A stretch of DNA of 64,000 nucleotides from Thermococcus sp. (GTDB lineage: Archaea > Methanobacteriota_B > Thermococci > Thermococcales > Thermococcaceae). Shown here piece by piece: positions 37,235-46,292 of this stretch; the stretch's first letter is position 1, and each line of letters begins with the position of its first letter. Location of the stretch: the NCBI RefSeq assembly GCF_026988555.1, contig NZ_JALSLB010000062.1, forward strand, positions 23,199 through 87,198, read 5' to 3'. The notes beneath the pieces were generated by a model. It saw nothing but the letters and a program-made list of their open reading frames with translations, was not told the origin of the DNA and searched no databases. The position numbers were made by a program, and so were the translations under genes.

Positions 37235-38452
37235 TCACTGCTTTTTGTTCTCAAAGAGTGAACCGTAAAGCCATCCCTCACTGAGGGTGATGCCCCTCTC
37301 ATTAAGGAACTCTTTGATTTTTTCGGGATCTTTTATTCTTTTGAAGACAGTCTCACCATTCTCCTTATCGACGAGCACAAGGTCAGAAGGCTCAACGATA
37401 TCAACGACAACCGGGGAGTGGGTCGTAATAATAACCTGGCTCTCGCTTTCCTTGAGTGTGTCTATTACCAGTTCAAGGGTTTCGGGATGTAAGGAATTCT
37501 CAATTTCGTCAATTATCAGGAGAGGAGGTTTGAGATAAACTGCAGTAAGGATTGCAAGAACCTTATAGAAACCGTCAGAGATGCCTGGCGGAGCAAGTTC
37601 AAGATCGTTCTCAAAGACTTTCATCATGACCCTTCCATCCTCAGTGAGCTGGAAGAATATTCTTGTGTTGGGGAAGGCTATGAAGAGAGGCTCAGCTATT
37701 TCCTCCGGCAATCTGCCTTCGCGGAGCCAGATGTTATAGAGGAGCGGAATGAGGTTTGAAGCGTCTTCGTTGAGGGTTGTTTCCTTGCGGGGATATTGTG
37801 GCGTTTTGAGAGCCCTAATAAAAATTTGCCTTAGTATTAATTGTTTCTTTAAAAATTCAAGGTATGCACTTTTTATTGACTTCCAATTGGCGATATCTCC
37901 TAAAAGAACCGGTCGCATAGAAGTATAATCCATAAGAATTTCGAATAAGGATGCATCTTCCAAGTCTTTTGGTAACTTTTCTCGTATGATTCCTAGATTT
38001 AAATCTGAGAACTCTGAAATCGTAGGGTACTCTAAACCCGAAAAAGCCATTTTTAGCCACTCTTTATCATGAACAACCTTTAGAAGATGGCCCTCCTTCT
38101 CGATCCTTACGTAACCAGAAACCTCAATAACCTCCTTCAAAATCTCAAAACTTCCCCCAGTTCCAGTAAAAGTCGTTTCAAAATAAACATCATAACCATC
38201 AACGTCGAAAAGCATCCCCACGATTATCGGTAACTCCTCTTTTCCGGCCCAAACGACATTATTGTAACCCCACCATTCAAGGAATGGATTTGTGTCTTTT
38301 TCAACATAGATTTTCCTAAGAAGCTTGAAGACCTCCACAAGATTTGTCTTGCCCGAGGCGTTGGGACCAATGATAACGTTGAACTTATCCAGCTCTACCT
38401 CGCAGTTCCTGAGACTCTTGAAGTTTCTAACAGTGAGCTTCTTCAGCCTCAC
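37235..38452 (-). CDS. AAA_21/OLD-like ATPase of two-gene cassette
   Basis: 405 residues of an SMC/Rad50-like ABC ATPase: LKKLTVRNFKSLRNCEVEL, Walker A GPNASGKT at 29-36, signature-like PPGISDGFYKVLAIL (~290), Walker B LLIIDEIENSLHPE (~315) and the H-switch ITTHSP (~345). The middle (residues ~100-260) is variable and unusually AT-rich in DNA. It is coupled to the TOPRIM gene downstream. OLD-family and AbiL/RloA ATPases share this layout. Both genes look acquired between housekeeping genes truD and pth2. Confidence 0.8.
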   Translation of the reverse strand: MRLKKLTVRNFKSLRNCEVELDKFNVIIGPNASGKTNLVEVFKLLRKIYVEKDTNPFLEWWGYNNVVWAGKEELPIIVGMLFDVDGYDVYFETTFTGTGGSFEILKEVIEVSGYVRIEKEGHLLKVVHDKEWLKMAFSGLEYPTISEFSDLNLGIIREKLPKDLEDASLFEILMDYTSMRPVLLGDIANWKSIKSAYLEFLKKQLILRQIFIRALKTPQYPRKETTLNEDASNLIPLLYNIWLREGRLPEEIAEPLFIAFPNTRIFFQLTEDGRVMMKVFENDLELAPPGISDGFYKVLAILTAVYLKPPLLIIDEIENSLHPETLELVIDTLKESESQVIITTHSPVVVDIVEPSDLVLVDKENGETVFKRIKDPEKIKEFLNERGITLSEGWLYGSLFENKKQ

Positions 38453-38498
38453 GCTCTCACCGAAGATTAAAACGGCTAAATGATTAAAAGACTTCCGC

Positions 38499-38855
38499 TC
38501 ACACCAGCTTCAAATGGCCGGTAACCTTGTCAACGAGCTCCTCGGGCCCGGGGCCGATTGCCAGAACCGTTAGTGTCCCCGGAGGAATCTCGGTTAAGCC
38601 GGCATCTCTGATGAGCGCCGTTGGGATGCCCAGCTTTTCAGCCTGGGCCTTCAGCTCGAAGAGCTCCTCCTCGTTTTCGGCCTTGACGACGACCTTCTTC
38701 TGCCCCTCATGGAACCAGGCCTTGAACCACTCGGGCTTCTCTTTCTGGGCCTTGAGGGCGGCGGTAACGGCCCCGTGGGCCACCTGGACGGCAAACTTGC
38801 CCTTGCTGAGCTTGAGGTCGTTCCGTGTGACCATAACCTGTTTGTACCTAAACAT
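38499..38855 (-). CDS. Peptidyl-tRNA hydrolase Pth2
   Basis: 118 residues of the archaeal/eukaryotic Pth2 fold: [66 protein letters not shown]. It recycles peptidyl-tRNA released from ribosomes. Length and all conserved blocks are typical. Confidence 0.95.
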   Translation of the reverse strand: MFRYKQVMVTRNDLKLSKGKFAVQVAHGAVTAALKAQKEKPEWFKAWFHEGQKKVVVKAENEEELFELKAQAEKLGIPTALIRDAGLTEIPPGTLTVLAIGPGPEELVDKVTGHLKLV

Positions 38856-38913
38856 CGTTCATCCCAACCTCCGTTGGGCAGGGGCTTAATAAGTTTAGGG
38901 GAAGAAAAAGAGT

Positions 38914-40995
38914 TCAAAGTTCTTCTATCTCTTTGATTTCCTTCCCGGTTGGACTCTCCTCCTCTTTCTTGGGCAGTCCACCTGGGCGGCTCTTCTTCTT
39001 CCTTTCCAGGACCCCTTTAAGTTTTTCTGCCTCGTACCAGTATCTGTAGGTGAGTCCAGCCAGCACGATGGTTAGGATTATGAACAGTATCCCCACTCCC
39101 TTCCAAGTGTTGCTCTTCGACGGAAGGTATGTCTGTGCAACGGCGGCTATCTCCTTGGCTGTGGGTTCGGGGTTCGTCATGCTTGAGAGGGTCCTGTTTA
39201 TGTACCCTGGAAGCTCATCCGCCCTCGGGTAAACCTTGACCTCTTTGAGGACCACCTTCGGTGGGATGCTGTTTATTGTCACGAGGTTTCCCAGGTAGGT
39301 CTGGTGAACATTTCCGATGGGGTCCGTGTACATGAGGGTTGCCCTGATGTTGGTGATGTTTGCGGAGAGGACTTTTAGGTCAACCTGAACCGTTTTTGTT
39401 TCTCCAGCGCGGATCGTTCCGAGTTTTATGGTGGATGGACCGTTAAGGCTGTTGGAGAGGTCCAGGATTAAAGTAGCGTTCTGGACGTACTCGTAGTTTT
39501 TGTTTCCTGTACCTGCGTTTACCGTGAATTTGAGGCTCACTGTTTTGTTCACGTCTGTGGTGATGTAGCTTCCCCATGTTCCGTTGTACGCCAGTGCCTT
39601 CACGCTTAGGGATGGGACGTTGTAAACCTCAACCCCCGCAAGGGTCGGGGAATAAACGATCCGTTTTTGGCCTGTTTCGAGGCTCTGGTCATCGTAGAAC
39701 GTCACGATGGCCTTGCCGATCTCGAACTTCCCAACTTTGGTGGGCTTTAGGATGTAGATGAGTGCCGGCATGTTGGTGAACGCGGAGAGGGTCTTGAGGT
39801 TCCAGCTTTTTGCCTGACTCACCAGCTGGAAATCGTTTGGGATAGGTGCCGCAACGCTGACATCATAGGCGTCTCCCCTGCCGAGGTTCTCTACGTTTAT
39901 GACAACCACGAGGTTGTCACTGAGCATGATTTTTCTGGGGGTGGCGTTTATTGTTGCCATGACGTTTGCCCGCCGTAGGATGGGTGTCACTTCGGTCCCG
40001 GGCGGGGCGTATATCCTTATCGTGGCCCTCTTGTAATTCGGCTCCACGGTTGAGACTGATATCTTGAATGGGCTGTTGGAGATGACTTTGGGAAGGTCTC
40101 CGACTTCCAGGAGGGCCGTTCCCAGGCTCTGGCTCCCCTTGAGGACCTCGATCTTGGCCACGCTTGGTATCGTCGTCAGGAGCTTGACGTAGTAGGTCGT
40201 GTTCTGGTACTTCACGGGCAACTGCTCGTTGACGTAGAGAAGCCCACTGTAGACCAGTACGTCCTCAACCTGGGAGGGTGTGTTGGTTCCGCCGCCTTCA
40301 ACTCCTCCGTTGGCGCGGAGTATCTTGAAGCTGGTTGAAGCCACCTTCGGTATGTACACGTCGAACGTGGCACCGTTTGTGACGGTGTTAAGAACCTGTA
40401 TGTACAGGTAGTTGTTGTAGTAATAATTGTCGCCGAGTTTGTACCTCACGCTTCCTCCAGAGCCCTTGCTTATTATGAGGGTTCTGGTCTCTCCGTAGGG
40501 GAGGGTTACTTGGAACGTCGCTTGGTCGCCTGAAACCGCGGTCAGTTTGATTTTTATCTGGGGCAGTCCCTGTGGGAGGGTTACCTCCCCTCCTACCAGC
40601 ATGCTCTGGTTGGATAGTAACTTCTGGAGTGGTGACTGTATCTCTATCAGGGCACTCTTGTCCTCGCTCTTTATCCAGAGGACTGATACGTTTAAGTACG
40701 GGCTCTGGGTGTTCGGGTACGCGAACCATTCCCCTGTGGAGGCGACGTAGTTCATTGCCCCGGTGGGCCCGGTTACCCTGAAGTATATCTTGGTCACGTT
40801 GCCGCCGAGGGTGGGAGCCTGCAGGTCAACGTATTCTATGGTGAAGGAGCCGAGGCTGACTTTGTCGGAGGGGCCCAGGCTCACCGCTGAGATACTCGCG
40901 TATTTTGGAACGTCCGCTGACGCTATAGGATGGAATACGGACATTGTTGAGAGAATCAGAAGCCCAAACAGGATTAAAGCAGAGAGTTTTTTCAT
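38914..40995 (-). CDS. Large cell-surface protein, signal peptide and C-terminal anchor
   Basis: 693 residues. A signal peptide (KKLSALILFGLLILSTMSVF, cleavage near SAD) is followed by repeated beta-sandwich-like domains, including a CARDB-like unit at about 350-470 (SDNLVVVINVENLGRGDAYDV). Near the C-terminus a helix (GVGILFIILTIVLAGLTYRY) anchors it, leaving a ~45-residue Lys/Glu-rich cytoplasmic tail. Many Asn-x-Ser/Thr sites suggest glycosylation. It is probably an envelope or S-layer-associated protein; function is unknown. Confidence 0.75.
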   Translation of the reverse strand: MKKLSALILFGLLILSTMSVFHPIASADVPKYASISAVSLGPSDKVSLGSFTIEYVDLQAPTLGGNVTKIYFRVTGPTGAMNYVASTGEWFAYPNTQSPYLNVSVLWIKSEDKSALIEIQSPLQKLLSNQSMLVGGEVTLPQGLPQIKIKLTAVSGDQATFQVTLPYGETRTLIISKGSGGSVRYKLGDNYYYNNYLYIQVLNTVTNGATFDVYIPKVASTSFKILRANGGVEGGGTNTPSQVEDVLVYSGLLYVNEQLPVKYQNTTYYVKLLTTIPSVAKIEVLKGSQSLGTALLEVGDLPKVISNSPFKISVSTVEPNYKRATIRIYAPPGTEVTPILRRANVMATINATPRKIMLSDNLVVVINVENLGRGDAYDVSVAAPIPNDFQLVSQAKSWNLKTLSAFTNMPALIYILKPTKVGKFEIGKAIVTFYDDQSLETGQKRIVYSPTLAGVEVYNVPSLSVKALAYNGTWGSYITTDVNKTVSLKFTVNAGTGNKNYEYVQNATLILDLSNSLNGPSTIKLGTIRAGETKTVQVDLKVLSANITNIRATLMYTDPIGNVHQTYLGNLVTINSIPPKVVLKEVKVYPRADELPGYINRTLSSMTNPEPTAKEIAAVAQTYLPSKSNTWKGVGILFIILTIVLAGLTYRYWYEAEKLKGVLERKKKSRPGGLPKKEEESPTGKEIKEIEEL

Positions 40996-41054
40996 AGTTT
41001 CGACCTCCAGTGGACGTTAGCCTAATTACAAAAGGAAAATGTAGTATAAAGGCG

Positions 41055-42371
41055 TTACGGTGTAAGCCTCTTCCTGTCCCTTGGGAACAGTACGACTTCC
41101 CTTATGTTGGGAATGTCCAGCATCTGCTTGACGAGGCGCTCGGCCCCGAGGCCGAAGCCTCCGTGCGGGGGCATTCCATACTGAAACGTTTTCAGGTAGA
41201 ACTCGAAACTCTCTGGGCTTAGACCTTTCTCCCGTATCTGCTCAACGAGGACGTCGTGCCTGTGCTCTCTCTGACCCCCGGAGGATATCTCGACACCGCG
41301 ATATTCCAGGTCAAAGGCGCGGCTTATCTCCGGTTTCTCATCGTACTTCATGATGTAGAATGGCTTGGCCTCACTTGGGTACATGTAAAGGAAGTAGAGG
41401 GGTGCGCCTTCGTTTTCGAGCAGGTATCTTCCGAGGAGTTTCTCCCCCTCGGTGTCAATGTCCTCCCCCCATGGGATTTCCTTGCCGAGGTCGCCGAGGA
41501 TTTCAAGTGCTCTATCATAGCTCAGTCGCGGGAAGGGCAGTTTTGGTTCCTCAAGCTCGAAGTTTAGTATTTCAAGCTCTCTAGAATTATTTTCGCGGAC
41601 GTAGTCAATGGTATGGGCCACGAGCCTTTCGAGGAACCCCATCACTTCCTCCTCGTTTTCGATGAAGGCCATTTCGGAATCTACGCTCCAGGCCTCGTTT
41701 AGGTGCCTCGTGGTGTTGTGCTCCTCAGCCCTGAAAATCGGTGCTATCTCGTAAACCCTGTCCAGACCGCTCGCCATCATCATCTGCTTGTAGAGCTGGG
41801 GGCTCTGGGCGAGGAAGGCGTCCTTTTCGAAGTACTTCATTGGGAAGAGTTCGGTGCCTCCTTCCGTGGCCGTGGCGATTATCTTCGGTGTATGGATCTC
41901 TATAAAGTCGTTTGAGTGGAAGAAGTCGCGGAGGGCTTTAAAGACGCTTGACCTTATTTTGAAGATGGCCATTACCTCGGGGTTTCTGAGATCCATGAAA
42001 CGGTTGTCGAGCCGGGTGTCGAGCTCCGCTTTGACCTTGCCCGTTGGGTCTAGAGGGAGGGGGCTTTTGGCCCTGCTCAGAACCTCCAGCCTCTCCGGCA
42101 GTACCTCAAACCCGAGTTTTGCCTTTGGTGTGAAGTTGACGATCCCCTCAACGGCCACAACGTCCTCCGCGTTTAATCTGGGGATGAGTTTGAATATATC
42201 CGATTCAACCTTCTTCTTTGGGGCCGTTATCTGTACTATGCCCTCCCTGTCCCTTATCCACAGGAATTTTATTCCGCCGAGGTCTTTTACCTCCCACACC
42301 CATCCGGCGATTTTAACCCTCTGGCCGTTCAGTTCCTCGGTTATCTGGTTTGAGTAGTGCGTTCTGTACAT
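41055..42371 (-). CDS. aspS: Aspartyl-tRNA synthetase
   Basis: 438 residues, the archaeal class IIb length. The N-terminal OB anticodon domain (KIAGWVWEVKDLGG) is followed by the catalytic core with EIHTPKIIATATEGG, motif 2 FRAEEHNTTRHLNE (~215) and motif 3 GFGLGAERLVKQML (~408). The ATG at 42371 has GGAGGT upstream. No tRNA or amidotransferase gene is adjacent. Confidence 0.97.
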   Translation of the reverse strand: MYRTHYSNQITEELNGQRVKIAGWVWEVKDLGGIKFLWIRDREGIVQITAPKKKVESDIFKLIPRLNAEDVVAVEGIVNFTPKAKLGFEVLPERLEVLSRAKSPLPLDPTGKVKAELDTRLDNRFMDLRNPEVMAIFKIRSSVFKALRDFFHSNDFIEIHTPKIIATATEGGTELFPMKYFEKDAFLAQSPQLYKQMMMASGLDRVYEIAPIFRAEEHNTTRHLNEAWSVDSEMAFIENEEEVMGFLERLVAHTIDYVRENNSRELEILNFELEEPKLPFPRLSYDRALEILGDLGKEIPWGEDIDTEGEKLLGRYLLENEGAPLYFLYMYPSEAKPFYIMKYDEKPEISRAFDLEYRGVEISSGGQREHRHDVLVEQIREKGLSPESFEFYLKTFQYGMPPHGGFGLGAERLVKQMLDIPNIREVVLFPRDRKRLTP

Positions 42372-42400
42372 CACGATTACCTCCGTTCAAATTAAAAGAG

Positions 42401-42913
42401 TCAGATGAAGGATAGCCTGACCTCTCCACCAACCATCTGGGAAAGCAGGTTCTCCAGGACGCTGGGCTTCTCGGGTAGCTTTTTCCTATCCCTGCTCAGG
42501 ATGAGGACCTTGTAGTACGTTCCGCCCCCGGGTTTGTACACCACGTTGACCCCGAAGACTCCTGCGGGGTAGAGGAGATCGGTTGCGAGCTTTTTCACCT
42601 CGTTCGTTCCGCTGACTTTGAGCCCCTCTATAACCCGGATCCTCTTTCCGAGCTCTCTCATTAACGCTTTGATGTTCCTGCCACCTTTTCCGATGGTTAG
42701 CGGAACATCCCCGGGACCCACCATTATGACTATCAGGTCGCCCGCTTCGACCGCTTTTTTGAACTCTATATCGACGTCGCCTAGGAGTTTGTAGAGAAGT
42801 CTCGCCACTTTAACATCAAGCTCGGAGATAACACCTTCCTGGAGCTTTTTTTCATCCGCAGGACAAAGAATGTCGTCGGTCTTTAAACACACCTCACAGA
42901 TTGGTGCTTTCAT
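42401..42913 (-). CDS. KH-domain (NusA-like) RNA-binding protein
   Basis: 170 residues. An N-terminal zinc knuckle (CEVCLKTDDILC) precedes a KH domain with the GxxG loop in VPLTIGKGGRNIKALMREL (~75) and a second KH-like half ending LILSRDRKKLP. Archaeal proteins of this layout are annotated NusA-like or KH proteins and probably bind rRNA or nascent RNA. It is directly upstream of aspS in the same direction. Confidence 0.75.
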   Translation of the reverse strand: MKAPICEVCLKTDDILCPADEKKLQEGVISELDVKVARLLYKLLGDVDIEFKKAVEAGDLIVIMVGPGDVPLTIGKGGRNIKALMRELGKRIRVIEGLKVSGTNEVKKLATDLLYPAGVFGVNVVYKPGGGTYYKVLILSRDRKKLPEKPSVLENLLSQMVGGEVRLSFI

Positions 42914-43015
42914 TTCCTCACCTCCTCCCGCTCAAAGAATGAACTTGATGGACTAACCTAAATTCAGGGGGCTCTTTAAAAACCTTATTATGGGTTGAAG
43001 GGGACGGAGGAGTTC

Positions 43016-43636
43016 TCAGATTTCTCCCTCTATCTCCCTTCTCAGTCTCTTCACAAACTCCTCCGTGAACCGGTGTCTCTCCCGGGCGAGCTGCTTGGCG
43101 GTTTCAGTGTACATTAACCCTCTAAGCTGGAGTATCTTTTCCTCAAAATGTGCCAAGGAGTCCTCAATGCTTCTGCCGTGCTCTCCGGAGTACATGAAAA
43201 CCCTGGCTACACCGATCGCACCGATTGCGTCGAGTTTATCCGCATCGCTGAGGATCTTCGCTTCGAGGGTTCTGGGTTCCGGTCCCCTCGAGAAGCGGTG
43301 GGCCTCTATTGCGTGGGCAACGGCCTCGGCCCTCTCCGCTGGGTACCCCATGCTTGTAAGGTACTGCCTCGCTATCCTCGCCCCCTCAAGGGCGTGGTCC
43401 TTAACTTTTCCTGAGCTTTCCAGGGGCCTTGCGATGTCATGGAGGAGTGCGGCCAGGGCGAGTATCTCTAAATCTGCCCCTTCCTCCTTCCCAATGTGGA
43501 GGCACAGGTTGAAGACCCGTTTAACATGGCTGAACCCGTGCGTACCTTCCCTCTCAAAGAAACTCTTGGCGAACTCGCGCGTTCTCTCTACGAGCGCCCG
43601 CACCTTGTCATCGGGTATGAACTCTTCGAGCCTCAT
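43016..43636 (-). CDS. HD-domain phosphohydrolase
   Basis: 206 residues. HD metal motifs: GFSHVKRVFNLCLHIG (His, ~36), ALAALLHDIARPLE (HD, ~65), and AEAVAHAIEAHRFS followed by LSDADKLDAIG (Asp, ~135). Members hydrolyse nucleotides or other phosphomonoesters; substrate unknown. GGTGAGG precedes the ATG. Confidence 0.85.
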   Translation of the reverse strand: MRLEEFIPDDKVRALVERTREFAKSFFEREGTHGFSHVKRVFNLCLHIGKEEGADLEILALAALLHDIARPLESSGKVKDHALEGARIARQYLTSMGYPAERAEAVAHAIEAHRFSRGPEPRTLEAKILSDADKLDAIGAIGVARVFMYSGEHGRSIEDSLAHFEEKILQLRGLMYTETAKQLARERHRFTEEFVKRLRREIEGEI

Positions 43637-43671
43637 GACCTCACCAAGAGGAGGAAAAAAGACAATGGAAT

Positions 43672-44361
43672 TTAAAGTTTTGTTGAGGTGTACCTCTTTT
43701 TATTGAGTTCTTTTTCAAGTTTCTGTTTTTCATGGAGAAGTTCAACTCCTTCAGAGAACAGGTTACCCCCCTTAACTTTCTCCTTACTGGTAAACTCCCA
43801 TTGATCCCCGATCTCATAATGACCCTCTTTAATTATGTGGCCCATTTCGTGGAGGAGGGATCTAAGGGCATCGTCTCCGAATAGTCTTTTTTCACCCAAT
43901 GATTCAGCAGCTTTAACAACTCCCTGTTCTAAGTAAAGGCGCCACGAAGTTCCTCCATCGTGAATAAAAACTTCTCCTTTGTGAGAGATTATGAGGGAAG
44001 GAAGGTCATCCAGGATACTCTCCCCCTTATGCTCAATACTAAGAGTGTCTACTTTGGCCTCCGGCATCTCAGAGAGTATTTCCTGAGTGCTGGCCTCATA
44101 AAGTTCAACGACCTTTATTTTCCCAGTTTTAGTAACTTGGATAATATTACCAAGAGCATCATTTCCTTTCAATGTTTCACCTGTCATGAGGTTTTCCACA
44201 ATTGCACCTACAATTTTCCCATTGGAAACCAGAACGTATCCTGTAATCAGGTCATCTTTCTCTCTCCAAGACGCCTTGAGGTATCCCTCTTTAATTTTAT
44301 TCAAAAGCTCTTTTGGATTATCAATATTAATCACAAGCTCAACGAATTTCCCTAGAAGCAT
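43672..44361 (-). CDS. DUF2226-like protein
   Basis: About 229 residues. The N-terminal half (KASWREKDDLITGYVLVSNG, IVGAIVENLMTGETLKGNDA) matches the archaeal DUF2226 pattern; a later part (FIHDGGTSWRLYL, then MGHIIKEGHYEIGDQW) is a separate small domain and the last 30 residues are a charged helix. The ATG at 44361 follows GGTGAT. It lies next to a Roadblock protein and may share a signalling role, which is inference. Confidence 0.6.
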   Translation of the reverse strand: MLLGKFVELVINIDNPKELLNKIKEGYLKASWREKDDLITGYVLVSNGKIVGAIVENLMTGETLKGNDALGNIIQVTKTGKIKVVELYEASTQEILSEMPEAKVDTLSIEHKGESILDDLPSLIISHKGEVFIHDGGTSWRLYLEQGVVKAAESLGEKRLFGDDALRSLLHEMGHIIKEGHYEIGDQWEFTSKEKVKGGNLFSEGVELLHEKQKLEKELNKKRYTSTKL

Positions 44362-44429
44362 ATGTATCACCCGTAGGGAAAATAAAAGTAGGGATTTAAA
44401 ACTTTGTTAGTCACTTACTCGAACACCTC

Positions 44430-44783
44430 TCAGAGCATTGAAGCAACTTTCTGTGCGTTCCTCTTCAGGTATATCCTGACCAGACCCAGGTTAACCTTTG
44501 GATCAGTTAAAACAGTAAGGACTGCGTTTTCACCGGCTTCAACGGTTATTATCTTGCCCTTCGGAGACTCAAGAGTTACCATGTCAACGGCCTCTTCGTG
44601 GAAAACTTCCTTTGAAACGTTGAGCGATGTACCGTAGATTGTAGCGACCATAGCGGCAACGTTTTCAACATCTATTGTCCTGTCACTGGCTTGCCCTTCT
44701 ATGAGGAGACCATCCTTGCTCACTATGGCAACTCCCTTAACCCCATCAACTCTAAGGAGGTCGGCTATAACGTTCTCAAACAT
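44430..44783 (-). CDS. Roadblock/LC7-domain protein
   Basis: 117 residues: LLRVDGVKGVAIVSKDGLLI, VAAMVATIYGTSLNV and KIITVEAGENAVLTVLTDP, the standard Roadblock/LC7 fold. Such proteins form dimers and regulate small GTPases (MglB-type) or sit in membrane scaffolds. No GTPase gene is adjacent. It lies 6 nt after the V4R-like gene in the same operon. Confidence 0.88.
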   Translation of the reverse strand: MFENVIADLLRVDGVKGVAIVSKDGLLIEGQASDRTIDVENVAAMVATIYGTSLNVSKEVFHEEAVDMVTLESPKGKIITVEAGENAVLTVLTDPKVNLGLVRIYLKRNAQKVASML

Positions 44784-44789
44784 CTTCCA

Positions 44790-45272
44790 TCACCCCAATA
44801 TCAGCATATCAACCTCAACATGCTTGTCTGACACTCTGATTTCCTTTATTAAAACGTTCTTTCCGCTGAACTTTTTAATGGCCACGGCTATGGCATTCGC
44901 TATGGGATACAGCACGGGTTTCATGCCCTTCTTTTCAAGCAACTGAAGGGCGTAGAGATCCATCGGATTGTCAAGCTTTAGCGTCACCTTGTTGCCATCC
45001 TTGATTATTTCCCCTCTCTCGGCAAAGCCAAGGGTGTTTATCATGACCTCGGTGAACCTGTTGAGCAACTCCTGCGGGTCATCACTGCCCTCAAAGCTCA
45101 GCTCGTATTCTTCCATCATTGCGTGGAGGAGTTCCTCGCCTATTGAGTTGCCCAATCCCCTCGCCCCAGCTCCAAGAACTTTGTATATTCCAAACAATAT
45201 GAGGTTGTTTATTTTGGTTGCCATTTCTTCAGACCTCTCGTTCATCCTTTCCACGACCTTCGCCCCCGTCAT
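44790..45272 (-). CDS. V4R-like protein, operon partner of Roadblock
   Basis: 160 residues. The helical start and the order GLGNSIGEELLHAMMEEY, then LNRFTEVMINTLGFAERGEI, then LYPIANAIAVAIKKFSGKNVLIKEI resemble V4R (vinyl-4-reductase) small-molecule-binding domains, but the usual cysteines are missing. It would be a sensor paired with the Roadblock protein. The fold call is tentative. Direct repeats lie upstream at 45364-45398. Confidence 0.5.
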   Translation of the reverse strand: MTGAKVVERMNERSEEMATKINNLILFGIYKVLGAGARGLGNSIGEELLHAMMEEYELSFEGSDDPQELLNRFTEVMINTLGFAERGEIIKDGNKVTLKLDNPMDLYALQLLEKKGMKPVLYPIANAIAVAIKKFSGKNVLIKEIRVSDKHVEVDMLILG

Positions 45273-45363
45273 GGTGCATCCCCTTTCAGGGGGTTTTCAG
45301 GATAATCTACCAAAAGGTGGTTTATTAACATTTTTCTGCATATTTTCCGAAAACTATTTCATG

Positions 45364-45398
45364 CCCAAATCTACGGAATTCACACCCAAATCTGTGGA
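45364..45398. promoter_or_regulatory. Paired direct repeats, 21 bp apart, between divergent genes
   Basis: CCCAAATCTACGGA (45364) and CCCAAATCTGTGGA (45385) are near-identical and exactly two helical turns apart, between the V4R-like/Roadblock operon and the divergent two-HTH gene. They look like an operator for a dimeric DNA-binding protein. Confidence 0.5.
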
Positions 45399-45509
45399 GA
45401 AATGCAGGAAATTTTAAGTAAAGTTTTTTAGGTTTTTGAACTATATTAGTATTCAGTAACGTCCCGAACTTTCTGAACAAACCTGAAACCCAGAACAGGG
45501 TGAAACCCG

Positions 45510-46292
45510 GTGAGGCTCAACGAAAAGCATGTTGAGGAGATACTTGCACTCCGCAACAAGGGTTCTACAGTCAGGGAAATAGCTGAGAGGTTTGGGATAA
45601 GCGAGAGAAGGGTCTATCAGGTGCTCAAAAATCCCCACATACATAAGCCCGGCCGACACGAGAAAACACTGGATAGAGAAGTTGAGATGAGGATAATTAA
45701 CCTCAGGGAGAATGGAAAGTGCATCTCCGAAATTACAGAGAACCTAAGGGCCAGGGGAATCAACGTTTCCTACTACGCTGTATGGAAAACCGTGAGGCGC
45801 TGGGAGATGAACAGGCTGGCAAAATCACTTTTCGGAACCAAAAGGGATTATGAGAATTTGATAGGGGTTTTCATCGGAAGAATTAAGCTGAAGGACGGGG
45901 CAGTAAAGTTTTTCGTTGTGGAGAACCTGATTTCGGGGAGGGTTCTTGAACACGGCTTCGACGCAAAACTGAGAAATATAGTTGCTAGGGTTGAAAAGCA
46001 CGCACAACCCGGTGTTCTCTTTGTACTCCAGAGAAGTCCTCCACTCGTCCCAACGCGGGGAAAGAACGCTCTAATAAATCTGCTGGAGGAGAGAAACATT
46101 GACTACGTCTGGATAACGCGGAAGCAGGTGAAGAGTATCTTCAACCCCAGAAAGAGGTTTAACTGTCCAACCCACCTCACTAGGGAAGAGTTTATAAGGT
46201 GGTTTGAGAGGGAAGGTGTGGATGCACTTGAGAATCTGTGCAAACGGCTCTCGGCAAGGATTAAGGAGATGAACGGGCATGGGTGTGATTGA
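45510..46292 (+). CDS. Two-HTH transposase-like DNA-binding protein
   Basis: 260 residues. The first HTH is at ~8-40 (EEILALRNKGSTVREIAERF then RRVYQVLK), the second at ~58-98 (REVEMRIINLRENGKCISEI then YAVWKTVRRW), the arrangement of Tc1/IS630-like transposases. The C-terminal half (KFFVVENLISGRVLEHGF, LFVLQRSPPLV) recalls an RNase H-like fold but no DDE triad is evident. It may be a domesticated transposase used as a regulator. The GTG start has GGTGA upstream. No terminal inverted repeats were seen. Confidence 0.6.
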   Translation: MRLNEKHVEEILALRNKGSTVREIAERFGISERRVYQVLKNPHIHKPGRHEKTLDREVEMRIINLRENGKCISEITENLRARGINVSYYAVWKTVRRWEMNRLAKSLFGTKRDYENLIGVFIGRIKLKDGAVKFFVVENLISGRVLEHGFDAKLRNIVARVEKHAQPGVLFVLQRSPPLVPTRGKNALINLLEERNIDYVWITRKQVKSIFNPRKRFNCPTHLTREEFIRWFEREGVDALENLCKRLSARIKEMNGHGCD

